This document shows, one piece after another, positions 16,264 to 24,961 of a DNA stretch of 64,000 bases (the stretch's first letter is position 1; every line of letters begins with the position of its first letter). A program made the translations under genes and the position numbers. Location of the stretch: NCBI GenBank assembly GCA_002839185.1, contig PGXO01000010.1:99616-163615 (forward strand), in the 5' to 3' direction. Below the pieces are notes generated by a model. The model searched no databases. It was not told the DNA's origin and saw only the letters and a program-made list of their open reading frames with translations. Source of the DNA: Synergistetes bacterium HGW-Synergistetes-1. GTDB taxonomy: Bacteria > Synergistota > Synergistia > Synergistales > Synergistaceae.

Positions 16264-18354
16264 ATGTTCAAAAAAACAAAATTATTAGCCTCCATCTTTA
16301 TCCTTTTATTAATACTCTCTTCATCAGCCGGATGCACATATGCCCAGACACAGGAAAATCTGGACGAAGAACAGAATCTTGCAGCAGCAGCCCGCCAGAT
16401 GCGACAGTCAAACAATGTACAGCTTAATTTCAGCAACCTTGAGATCAGCAAGTTCCTTAGGTTCATGTCAGAACTTCTGAATGAAAATATCGTAGTGGAT
16501 CCCGCTGTCGGAGGAAAAGTCTCTGTCGTTTCGCCAAAGTCCATCTCGTTAAGGGAGGCAAGGGAGGTAATGCTCTCCGTGCTTGAGATGAACAACCTTT
16601 CAATACAGAACATGGGCGGGTATTCAAAGGTATTGCCTGCAAGCTCCGGACCGACACTGAACAACACCGTTTTCAAGGGCGACCGCAGCATAGCTCCCGG
16701 TGAATCCCTGACCGTCCAGGTAGTACCTCTGCGCCATGTAAAAGCAGGATACATAATGGAACCGCTCAAATCCGCAGTACCGGACATAAGCGTCACACCC
16801 CTTGAAAATGGAAATGCGGTCCTGCTTACAGGGAAGGCATCGGCTTTGAACCGTTCTGTAAGCGTGATAAGGGCCCTTGACGCCCAGGACAGCGTAAGGA
16901 GCATTAAGGCTTTCACACTGACACATGCTAATCCAAAGATCGTGGAATCTCAGCTCAACGTTATGTCAAAAGACACTTCATCCAAACTTTCGGGTATTCT
17001 TGCAGTAGGGGACGAGAGGACAAGGCGTGTCGTGCTTATTGGAAGCGGTCAGGCTCTTAGGGAAGCTGACCGGCTACTTAAAATACTGGACGTACCTTCG
17101 CGCGCTGAAAGCTTCCACGTTTACCGCCTGCAGAACGCAGATGCAAAAGTCGTGGCTGAGCAGATGAACAGCATCCTCGCAACAGCAGCCAAACTTTCCC
17201 CCGATCCCAAAGGAGCAATACCTTCCTCGGTGGTCCCGGACCTTCCTACAAACAGTCTTGTCTTCGCAGCCTCACATGAACAGTTTGGTTCGCTCAAGGA
17301 GATACTGGTCCAGCTGGATATCCAGCCAAAGCAGGTGCTGTTGCGCGGCCTGATAGCAGAAGTCAACCTCAACAAGCTCAACAGCGCCGGCATAGACTGG
17401 GCAGCCTGGGGAGGCGGCATAGCAGGTGACGCTGTGATTGCGGGCAACGTACAGATGGGAAGCTCCTCTATCCCGGGTCAGATAATCGACCTTTACGACA
17501 AGCTGATAACAAAAGAGGAAATATATACAGACCCGGTAAACGGAAACATATACACAAAGACAAACACAGAGGGCAAAGCTCTCATATATACATATGTAAA
17601 GATGCTGAACAAGTATGACGCTATCAACGTGCTCTCCATGCCCCGCCTGATGTGCACCGACAACCTACCAAGCCATCTGCAGGTTGGCCAGGTCATCCCG
17701 CAGCTGAAGGGGACCCTTACAGATACGACCAACCCGAGGGCTGTTCAGAACACATACGAGTATAAGGACGTGGGCCTCATTTTGTCGGTCACCCCGCATG
17801 TAAGGAGTGGAAACCTTGTCGCCCTTGAGATAGAACAGAGGGTGGAGGACCTCCTCACCACGATGGGATCGCCGACACCTGTCACATCCAAGCGTGAAGT
17901 AAAGACAAACGTCCTGGTTGCCAACGGAGACACGATAATAATCGGAGGACTGATAAGGGAGGCTGAAAAGGTCCTTAAGCACAGGGTGCCTTTCTTCTCA
18001 TACATCCCCCTTATAGGGAACCTCTTCAAATCCAGCGAAAAACAGAGGGAAAAGGTCGACCTCATGATATTCCTGACTCCTTACATACTGGAAGATCCCA
18101 AGGCTGCCTCGAGGATGACCCACAGCATAATCAGCGACGGACAGCAGCTTAGCCCGGCTGAGATCGGAACACTGATGAAGAATCAGGAGGATTACGAAAA
18201 ATCGATCAAGAACGAGGGAGTAACAAAGGAGATGCTCGATCCTAACAAAATCCTGAGCGGGGACAAGCAGGAAGAGAAGAAGAGCGACTGGAAGTCAAAA
18301 TACAACGAACTTGTGAAAGAGATGGAAACAAAAGAGAAAGATAAGGGAAAATGA
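16264..18354 (+). CDS. gspD: Type II secretion secretin GspD
   Basis: The 696-residue protein has a signal peptide ending in SSAGC, so it may be either a normal or a lipoprotein-type signal. After it come an N0-like domain (about residues 55-125), N1-N3 repeats (for example VPLRHVKAGYIMEPLKSAVP and YRLQNADAKVVAEQMNSI) and the secretin core. The core includes VLSMPRLMCTDNLPSHLQVGQ and TIIIGGLIREAEK. GspD forms the outer-membrane exit channel, direct evidence for a diderm cell. The ATG at 16264 follows GGGGAGA. The stop overlaps gspE as ATGA. Confidence 0.95.
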   Translation: MFKKTKLLASIFILLLILSSSAGCTYAQTQENLDEEQNLAAAARQMRQSNNVQLNFSNLEISKFLRFMSELLNENIVVDPAVGGKVSVVSPKSISLREAREVMLSVLEMNNLSIQNMGGYSKVLPASSGPTLNNTVFKGDRSIAPGESLTVQVVPLRHVKAGYIMEPLKSAVPDISVTPLENGNAVLLTGKASALNRSVSVIRALDAQDSVRSIKAFTLTHANPKIVESQLNVMSKDTSSKLSGILAVGDERTRRVVLIGSGQALREADRLLKILDVPSRAESFHVYRLQNADAKVVAEQMNSILATAAKLSPDPKGAIPSSVVPDLPTNSLVFAASHEQFGSLKEILVQLDIQPKQVLLRGLIAEVNLNKLNSAGIDWAAWGGGIAGDAVIAGNVQMGSSSIPGQIIDLYDKLITKEEIYTDPVNGNIYTKTNTEGKALIYTYVKMLNKYDAINVLSMPRLMCTDNLPSHLQVGQVIPQLKGTLTDTTNPRAVQNTYEYKDVGLILSVTPHVRSGNLVALEIEQRVEDLLTTMGSPTPVTSKREVKTNVLVANGDTIIIGGLIREAEKVLKHRVPFFSYIPLIGNLFKSSEKQREKVDLMIFLTPYILEDPKAASRMTHSIISDGQQLSPAEIGTLMKNQEDYEKSIKNEGVTKEMLDPNKILSGDKQEEKKSDWKSKYNELVKEMETKEKDKGK

Positions 18355-19835
18355 CGCTGAAACCCATGCCCTCACCTGAAGAGATCCTGGAACTTATCCC
18401 TTCCGGGGTGAGTCTTGATACTCTTCGCGATAAAGGGATCGTTCCTCTCAGAAAGTCAGAGGGGATCATGTCGGTCGCCCTTTCCGACCTCTCTGCTTTC
18501 ACAGAAGCACAGCTGATAGCATCAAAGGCAGGAATGTCATGCGAAACTGAAATATATCCGGCATCTGATATACAGCATCTCATAAGGAGCCTTTACGATA
18601 TAAAAAGCGGTATAGTCCAGGATACGCTCAGCTCAATAGAAGAGGTAAACGACCTCTCAGAGCTGGTCCGCCAGGAAGTGATGAGCGATACCGTAGACGC
18701 CCCTGTAATACGGCTTGTAAACGGAATAATCGTAGAATCACTCAAAGAAAGAGCTACAGACATACATATAGAACCTTATGAAGACAGGGTCACAGTGAGG
18801 TACAGGGTAGACGGCGTGCTTCTAGACAAATACAGCCTCTCCAAGGGACATCAGGCCCCTGTAACAAGCAGGATCAAAGTTATGGCAAACCTTGATATAG
18901 CAGAGAGGTTCGTCCCTCAGGACGGAAGGATCGGGATAAGCCTCGGAGAGCGAATGGTCGACATAAGGGTCAGTTCACTCCCCACGCAGCACGGAGAAAG
19001 GCTGGTCATGAGGCTTCTGGACAAAGCAAGAGGACTGCTGTCGCTTGAGGAGCTTGGCATGAAGCCCGATGAGAGAAAAAGGCTGGAAGAACTCATTAGG
19101 CGCCCTAACGGCATGATACTTTTCACGGGACCGACCGGTTCAGGTAAAAGTACGAGCCTTTATGCGATCCTCCAGGCTCTGGCAAGGCCCCAAGTGAACA
19201 TTATAACTGTGGAAGATCCCATTGAGTACGACCTCCCGGGCGTCGGACAGGTCCAGGTAAACGACAAGGCAGGACTTACATTTTCTTCTTCACTCAGGTC
19301 GATACTCCGTCAGGACCCCGACATCATAATGATAGGAGAAATGCGCGACTTTGACACGGCCCACATAGGCATACAGTCTTCGCTTACCGGACACCTGGTG
19401 CTTTCAACGCTGCACACTAACGATTCGATCAGCGCAGTAACAAGACTTATCGATATGGGGATCGAACCGTACCTCGTTTCAGGCTCTTTGCTCGGAGTAG
19501 TCGCACAGAGACTTGTAAGGAGGATCTGCCCCCATTGCAGAGAAGAGGTCCCTGCATCAGGAGTGATCCTTCAGCATGGAATAGATATGGCATGGCGGGG
19601 AAAAGGATGCGAAAAATGCAGAGGAACCGGGTATATCGGACGTTTCGGCCTTTATGAGCAATTTGACGTCACACCGGAGATACAGGCAGCCATAGCGGAG
19701 AAAGCCCCTTCTTCCGAACTGCGAAGACTGGCACGAAAAAATGGTTTCTGCACCCTTCTCGAACTGGGCATAAAGGCAGTTGCAAACGGCGAGACAACCC
19801 CCGAAGAAATGCTGCGGGTGGTCGGAGAGGTATAA
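18351..19835 (+). CDS. gspE: Type II secretion ATPase GspE
   Basis: The 494-residue protein has an N-terminal GspE/PilB-type domain and a nucleotide-binding domain with Walker A GPTGSGKS, an Asp box around ITVEDPIEYDLPG, Walker B DPDIIMIGEMRD and a His box LVLSTLHTND. It also has a zinc-binding tetracysteine (CPHC and CEKC). It powers pseudopilus growth from the cytoplasm. The ATG overlaps the gspD stop, and gspF follows after three bases. Confidence 0.95.
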   Translation: MTLKPMPSPEEILELIPSGVSLDTLRDKGIVPLRKSEGIMSVALSDLSAFTEAQLIASKAGMSCETEIYPASDIQHLIRSLYDIKSGIVQDTLSSIEEVNDLSELVRQEVMSDTVDAPVIRLVNGIIVESLKERATDIHIEPYEDRVTVRYRVDGVLLDKYSLSKGHQAPVTSRIKVMANLDIAERFVPQDGRIGISLGERMVDIRVSSLPTQHGERLVMRLLDKARGLLSLEELGMKPDERKRLEELIRRPNGMILFTGPTGSGKSTSLYAILQALARPQVNIITVEDPIEYDLPGVGQVQVNDKAGLTFSSSLRSILRQDPDIIMIGEMRDFDTAHIGIQSSLTGHLVLSTLHTNDSISAVTRLIDMGIEPYLVSGSLLGVVAQRLVRRICPHCREEVPASGVILQHGIDMAWRGKGCEKCRGTGYIGRFGLYEQFDVTPEIQAAIAEKAPSSELRRLARKNGFCTLLELGIKAVANGETTPEEMLRVVGEV

Positions 19836-19838
19836 GAC

Positions 19839-21014
19839 TTGCCCCTTTTTAAAGCTGAAGTTTACACGGCAGACGGCCGTCAAAAAGAGCTCCGTAAAGA
19901 AGCGGCGAATGAGAATGAGCTGCTCAGGGAACTTGTGTCCGATGGACTGACAGTAGTAAGCATAAAAGAAGAAAGCAGCAGAAAGCTCAACCCTTTCTCC
20001 GGGCACAGGAAGAGAGCCAGGCAGATCAGCTTGGAAGATCAGCATCTCTTCTGCATAACACTCTCTTCCTACATCAAAAGCGGACTTTCCATAACTGAAG
20101 TGCTTAGGCTGCTCCAGAGACAGACCAGAAATAAGCTCCTAAGACCTATCTACACTGAGCTGAGGGAATCTGTCGAGGGCGGCCGTTCACTTGCGGCTTC
20201 AATGCGTGTCGCAGGGGTTTTTAGGGAGAGCCTGGTCGGCATGGTCGAATCAGGGGAAAGATCCGCCTCGCTTCCTGATATTCTGGAGAAAGCCGCGGAA
20301 CTGATACACAACGAGGTCCATCTCCGAAGGAAGCTTCGTTCTTCGCTTACCTATCCGCTCCTGATGTTCGTGGTTGGAATGGCAGTGGTAGTCTTCCTCC
20401 TTACGTTTGTGGTCCCAAGGCTGACAGCGCTCGTAATTGATTCAGGAGCGGAACTTCCATTTGTGACCCGTCTTTTGATCTTTATCTCTGATGCTGTAAC
20501 GATGGGCTTCATACCTCTCCTGATCGCTCTTTTGATCGTTTTCATATTCCTCCGCAGAAGCGGCAGGAGCATTACCATCCCGATATTCAGGGAGATAAAG
20601 GAAAACATTGCATTCTCAATGATATTTTCACAGACCGGGACGCTTCTGAAATCCGGCCTCCCGCTTATTCAGGCACTTAAACTCACAGAACCTCTCGACC
20701 CTGTCAAGGGAAGGCTCCAAATTGTGCAGGACCATATAAGAAAAGGTTACAGATTTTCACAGGGGCTCGAAAAAGAGGGCTCCTTCCCAGAGGAGATAGT
20801 CTCTGTGGTAAGGGTCAGCGAAAACGGGAGGGATCTTCCTGACGGACTGATCCGGCTGGGCAACAACTGTTGGGATATCGCGCAGTCATCGATGCAAAAA
20901 TACGCTACTCTTGCAGAGCCTTTGATAATACTTGTAATGGGTTTTCTTGTAGGGTTCGTGGTGATAGCAGTGCTTCTGCCTATTTTTGACCTTTCGACAC
21001 TTGCTACCAGATAG
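19839..21014 (+). CDS. gspF: Type II secretion inner-membrane platform protein GspF
   Basis: The 391-residue protein has two GspF/PilC repeats, each with hydrophobic segments, and the motif LRRKLRSSLTYPLLMFVVG. It is the inner-membrane platform of the secretion system. The start is TTG at 19839, supported by GGAGAGG eight bases upstream and by the family N terminus PLFKAEVYTADG. It ends the plus-strand secretion operon and converges on the M23 peptidase gene with only four bases between stops. Confidence 0.93.
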   Translation: MPLFKAEVYTADGRQKELRKEAANENELLRELVSDGLTVVSIKEESSRKLNPFSGHRKRARQISLEDQHLFCITLSSYIKSGLSITEVLRLLQRQTRNKLLRPIYTELRESVEGGRSLAASMRVAGVFRESLVGMVESGERSASLPDILEKAAELIHNEVHLRRKLRSSLTYPLLMFVVGMAVVVFLLTFVVPRLTALVIDSGAELPFVTRLLIFISDAVTMGFIPLLIALLIVFIFLRRSGRSITIPIFREIKENIAFSMIFSQTGTLLKSGLPLIQALKLTEPLDPVKGRLQIVQDHIRKGYRFSQGLEKEGSFPEEIVSVVRVSENGRDLPDGLIRLGNNCWDIAQSSMQKYATLAEPLIILVMGFLVGFVVIAVLLPIFDLSTLATR

Positions 21015-21018
21015 AAAA

Positions 21019-22290
21019 TTATCTGAGAGCGCTTAAGGGATCGACCGGGAAACTGTTCTTTCTGACCTCAAAGTGAAGATGATTGCCGGTCGACCTTCCG
21101 GTGCTCCCAACATAGGATATCAACTGACCGGAATAGACCTGATCGCCTTTTTGGACTGCCAGATCGCTGCAGTGTCCGTAGAGGGTCGTGATACCGTCTG
21201 TGTGATCGATAACAACAGTCTTGCCGTACCCTCCCATCCAACCTGAATAGACAACTACGCCATCCATCGCTGAAACTATCGCTCTCCCATATGGAGCCAT
21301 TATATCCAGTCCTGAGTGGAAACTGCCTGCTGAGGCGTAAGAGCGGCTCCTCCAGCCAAACAGGCTCGAAACTCTTCCTCTGACCGGCCACATTAGGGTA
21401 TTTCGCAACAGATACTCTCTTCCGGATGCTATTTTAATCATTCCGCTTTCTGTCTGTATGACTGAGGCATAATTTGCACCCGGCAAAAAGACCTCTCTGG
21501 CAGAAGAGAGCGGCGAGCCGATGTCTATACCGTTTGCGGCATAGATTTGATCTCTTTTCGTACCATAGAGAGATGAAAGTCTTTCGACGCTTTCCCCCTC
21601 CGAAACTTTGACAAAGATCCCTTCCCGGTCGGGTATCCGCAACACTGTACCCTGTAAAAGGCTGTTAATTTTTTCCGGGCTGTTTGATCCTATTATCGTA
21701 TCCGCACCGAGATCGAACTTTTCAGCTATCGACCAGAGGGTATCTCCCTCTTTTACTATGTATGCCGTAACAGAGACCAGCTTTTTCTGCCTTAAAAATT
21801 CTGCTTCCCTTCTTTTCATTTCTTTAACGAAGAATGAGGTCTCATCCATGTGCTCCCTGTCTCTCGGCACGTAGATCACCAGATCCCCTTCTCTCTTTAT
21901 TCTTCTGTCAATGCCGTTTATTCGAAGAAGGTCCTCTGCCGTAATATGATATTTTGCAGCAGCAGATTCCACAGATTCGTCCTTTTTAAGAATGAACTCG
22001 TCCCAATGTCTGTTGTCGCACATAGAGGAGATCAGCTTATCAGTTACTACCCCCCCGTTTTGGGACAGCGTGCGGTAAAGTTCTCTCTCGGGCGGCGTAA
22101 GGTTGGACATGTTCAGCAGGTCCCTTCCTCCTATTGAGATCACATCTTCACCAGAAGCGCTCCTTGGGTCATGAAGGTACAGCTCACCTGCCACAGACAA
22201 CGATACCGCTGCGGCTGCCATGATAATGAATGAAGAAAAGAGCATTATTGCTTTCTTATACTTTCTAATTATTGCGGCTGCCTTTTCCAT
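21019..22290 (-). CDS. LysM and M23 peptidase domain protein (murein hydrolase)
   Basis: The 423-residue protein has an N-terminal membrane anchor (AIMLFSSFIIMAAAAVSLS), LysM-type repeats (KDESVESAAAKYHIT and KEGDTLWSIAEKFDLG, with a third weaker one) and a C-terminal M23 domain. M23 zinc-site motifs HSGLDIMAPYG and HLHFEVR are intact, so an active endopeptidase is expected. I prefer the ATG at 22290, since the upstream TTG at 22350 has no good Shine-Dalgarno sequence. It lies between gspF and gspG on the minus strand. It could open the cell wall for assembly of the secretion machine. Confidence 0.85.
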   Translation of the reverse strand: MEKAAAIIRKYKKAIMLFSSFIIMAAAAVSLSVAGELYLHDPRSASGEDVISIGGRDLLNMSNLTPPERELYRTLSQNGGVVTDKLISSMCDNRHWDEFILKKDESVESAAAKYHITAEDLLRINGIDRRIKREGDLVIYVPRDREHMDETSFFVKEMKRREAEFLRQKKLVSVTAYIVKEGDTLWSIAEKFDLGADTIIGSNSPEKINSLLQGTVLRIPDREGIFVKVSEGESVERLSSLYGTKRDQIYAANGIDIGSPLSSAREVFLPGANYASVIQTESGMIKIASGREYLLRNTLMWPVRGRVSSLFGWRSRSYASAGSFHSGLDIMAPYGRAIVSAMDGVVVYSGWMGGYGKTVVIDHTDGITTLYGHCSDLAVQKGDQVYSGQLISYVGSTGRSTGNHLHFEVRKNSFPVDPLSALR

Positions 22291-22428
22291 CCTTGCCCTG
22301 TCCCTTTCAGAAAATGATAAGGTCCTTTTGAACTGACTCAGGCAACACAAAATGATCAGGGGTGTGAACAGTACGCTGCATAAGTCTGTCAGCAGCCTGA
22401 TGTAACACGGAAAGATGGGATAAACGCA

Positions 22429-22452
22429 GGCGCAGCCTGATCAAGCTGCGCC
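22429..22452. terminator. Hairpin downstream of gspG
   Basis: GGCGCAGC pairs with GCTGCGCC around an 8-base loop. The best T-tract (CCTTTT) is on the plus side, while the minus-strand tail is only TGCGTTTAT. Its action as the gspG terminator is therefore plausible but weak. Confidence 0.45.
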
Positions 22453-22458
22453 TTTTCG

Positions 22459-22896
22459 CTACTCCCAGTTAGTTATATCTGAGTTTGAATCTTCTCCGCC
22501 TTCCTGGCCGTCCGCCCCGTATGAAAAGAGATCAAAGTCCCCGTTCCGGCCCGGAGATTCATAAATAAACTCTCTGCCCCAGGCGTCTTTGGGGACCTTT
22601 TTCATATAACCGTTCTTTTTGTAATTGAGCGGTTCCGGAGGAGTGGTCGGAGGTTTCACAAGCGCAGCCAGGCCCTGGTCTGTCGTCGGGTAAAAACCGT
22701 TGTCCAGATGAAAAAGGCCCAAAACCTGCTCCAGCTGTGCTATCTGAGTCCTTGTAGTCTTTATCTTTGCCTCTTCACTCTGTCCGATCAGTCTGGGACC
22801 GACAAGAGCCGAAAGGAGGCCAATGATCACAACGACGACCATTATTTCTATCAGAGTAAAGCCACGCCGTTTATCAATGAATTTTTTCGTTTTCAT
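22459..22896 (-). CDS. gspG: Type II secretion major pseudopilin GspG
   Basis: The 145-residue protein has a canonical prepilin leader, KRRG|FTLIEIMVVVVIIG, and the GspG core with FYPTTDQGLAALV, KDAWGREFIY and a calcium-loop region near DFDLFSYGADGQEGG. It is the main subunit of the periplasmic pseudopilus. Unlike the other gsp genes it is on the minus strand, apart from the operon, which would allow stronger independent expression. A hairpin follows the gene. Confidence 0.95.
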   Translation of the reverse strand: MKTKKFIDKRRGFTLIEIMVVVVIIGLLSALVGPRLIGQSEEAKIKTTRTQIAQLEQVLGLFHLDNGFYPTTDQGLAALVKPPTTPPEPLNYKKNGYMKKVPKDAWGREFIYESPGRNGDFDLFSYGADGQEGGEDSNSDITNWE

Positions 22897-22994
22897 AAGA
22901 ATCTGCCTGTCCCCTTTGTTCTGTAAGTTTTGTGATCTTATTTTAATATATTACCATTTATTTTTACACATCGCTGCCATAATATCCTATAACT

Positions 22995-23498
22995 TTAAAA
23001 AGGTGAGGGGAAAAACCAGATCGCCCAGACGTTTCCCAGAAAATGAAAAATTATTGAGGGCAGGATATTTCCATATCTCTCGCGCAGCCACCCCATTATA
23101 AGGCCGGGGAAGAAGGTAAGAAGCGAAATGAGATAGGGCGCAGCGATAAGGTGCAGGGGTGCGAATACAAGGTTTACAGCCACTATTGAAACTGCCGCTG
23201 AATATCTCCTCCTCAATGCCGGCTGCATCCAGCCCCTGAAAAAAATTTCCTCTGCCACCGCTGCGGCAAACCCGGAGATCATCAGCTTCAAAACGATGTC
23301 AAACGGTCTTCTGTGCGGCAGGTCATCCCATGGCCACACAAGGGCAACAGCCGTCAGCAGTAATAGTGTAAATGCGGTAATAACAAGCGTTTGAAGGATA
23401 GCTCTTTTATCAAAAACGACCCTGAAGGGAGAAACATCTTCCGCCCTGTCCCTGTTTGATGTTTTATCATATGAGAAGCGATCTGAAAATTTGTCCAT
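22995..23498 (-). CDS. CPBP-family intramembrane metalloprotease
   Basis: The 167-residue membrane protein has the CPBP/Abi signature EEIFFRGWMQPALRR, with catalytic Glu pair and Arg, then histidines in FAPLHLIAAPYL and FHFLGNVWAIW. These proteins cleave or bind substrates within the membrane. Some are linked to bacteriocin immunity and many have no known role. It precedes gspG by 98 bases on the same strand, but nothing shows a role in secretion. The start at 23498 has a GAGAG-like Shine-Dalgarno sequence. Confidence 0.85.
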   Translation of the reverse strand: MDKFSDRFSYDKTSNRDRAEDVSPFRVVFDKRAILQTLVITAFTLLLLTAVALVWPWDDLPHRRPFDIVLKLMISGFAAAVAEEIFFRGWMQPALRRRYSAAVSIVAVNLVFAPLHLIAAPYLISLLTFFPGLIMGWLRERYGNILPSIIFHFLGNVWAIWFFPSPF

Positions 23499-23781
23499 AC
23501 CATTCCACTCTCTGCGAAAAGGCGTTGCCCTATCGGTCGGGCTTGCTGCTTGTCCATTATATCACCGCTTTTTTCGTGGATTATTATGTTTCTTATTTCC
23601 TGATCGATCATATTTTTCAAAGTTTGGAAGATTTGCTATGGCATCATCCATCTTTCAATCTTATACTTACATTGGAGTAATTGAAGTAAATGGTCTCATG
23701 TTGCTTGAAACTGCCGTATACCATATTCTCTATAGTATTTAAAGGGCCCTATCATCTGTCCATCTCATGGAGGGATCACGA

Positions 23782-24891
23782 ATGAAAGTAGGAATGTTGA
23801 TACTGGTTACGGTCATTATAATAAGCTTCTGTTTATCATTTGATCTTTTAACAGCAGAAGCATCTGGACCATCTGTCTATGTCGACTATGAGTACGGAGA
23901 CCTCAAGGAAGTGATCGTCGGCCTTCCATACGGGATGTCGCCATCACTCAGCGCGCCATGGTTCGAAAACGCAATGAAGGTTTTGCCTCCTGACGAAGCC
24001 GAGTACGCAAGAAAAACAGCGGGGATGCTGTGGACTGATATGATCGACCCCAAAACCGGCAAAAGCGAGACAGAGATGCTGGAAGAAGAAAACCTTGCGC
24101 TGATCAACATTTTAAATTCCCTTGGAGTCAAAGTATTTCGTCCTAAAGAGATAACTGTTGATTTCATAAAGAAAAATTATGGCTCCGACATCCTGCTGAA
24201 CGGATTCAGTCAGGATTTTCCCAGGGATAACATCGCAGTGATCGGAAACAACCTGATTGAGCTCAATCTTCGGACACCACTCAGAAAAGTTGACATATCC
24301 GGGTTCAAAGAAGTGCTGACAGACAAGTGTACAAAGGGTGATGTCAGATGGTTTTCCATGCCTCATACGGAATTGCTTGCCCCTCCAGACCCTGATACTC
24401 CGCTTCTGGAAGGCGGAGACGTTATTGTATTGGACAGGACTATCCTTGTCGGCAACACCAGGAATCCAAGCGTGGGATCAAACGAAGCGGGCTTCAGATG
24501 GCTTAAAAACATTCTGGGAAGCTCCTACGATGTTGTACGGATCCCCCTGAGGGAGGACGTCCTCCATCTTGACTGCGTTCTATCTGTTCCGCGCGAAGGC
24601 CTCGCGATAGTCTGTGAAGAGGCTTTTGTTGACGGACTGCCCGACTATATAAAAGGATGGGACCTGATCAAGGTAAGCATTGAGAGCGTGCAGAGGCTTG
24701 CGATAAACGGGATACCGGTCGACAGCAAAAATTACATTATCTCCTACAATGAGCACAACGACAACAGATATCTGCAGTCCGAGCTTGAGACGAGGTATAT
24801 CAGAGTCCACAGGGTATTTTTCGGGACCCACAACGGGCAGGGCGGCTCGCTGAGGTGTGCCACCCAGCCTATTATAAGGAAAATTAAGTGA
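23782..24891 (+). CDS. Exported amidinotransferase/arginine deiminase-superfamily protein
   Basis: The 369-residue protein has a signal peptide (MKVGMLILVTVIIISFCLSF) and then a guanidine-modifying enzyme fold. Likely active-site elements are visible: DFPRDN, LEGGDVIV, a His in VLHLDCVLS and a nucleophilic Cys359 in GGSLRCATQP. The closest known groups are glycine or inosamine amidinotransferases and related deiminases. Export is unusual for these. I prefer the ATG at 23782, eight bases after GGAGG, over the one at 23767. It is flanked by its own terminator, so it is probably a single-gene unit. Confidence 0.8.
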   Translation: MKVGMLILVTVIIISFCLSFDLLTAEASGPSVYVDYEYGDLKEVIVGLPYGMSPSLSAPWFENAMKVLPPDEAEYARKTAGMLWTDMIDPKTGKSETEMLEEENLALINILNSLGVKVFRPKEITVDFIKKNYGSDILLNGFSQDFPRDNIAVIGNNLIELNLRTPLRKVDISGFKEVLTDKCTKGDVRWFSMPHTELLAPPDPDTPLLEGGDVIVLDRTILVGNTRNPSVGSNEAGFRWLKNILGSSYDVVRIPLREDVLHLDCVLSVPREGLAIVCEEAFVDGLPDYIKGWDLIKVSIESVQRLAINGIPVDSKNYIISYNEHNDNRYLQSELETRYIRVHRVFFGTHNGQGGSLRCATQPIIRKIK

Positions 24892-24909
24892 TCGGTCCTA
24901 TATGAATGC

Positions 24910-24960
24910 GGCCCTCCTGTCGGGCGCTGCAAAAGCATTCGGCAGGAGGACCTTGTTTTT
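24910..24960 (+). terminator. Terminator after the exported amidinotransferase
   Basis: GGCCCTCCTGTCG pairs with CGGCAGGAGGACC (one mismatch and wobble) and is followed by TTGTTTTTTT. It lies just beyond the stop of the convergent PLP enzyme gene. Confidence 0.8.
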
Positions 24961-24961
24961 T

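Noticed and set aside
22995..23498. CPBP protease as the missing prepilin peptidase of the secretion system
   Set aside because: It has the CPBP metal motif (EEIFFRG with His residues), not the aspartate pair of GspO/PilD.
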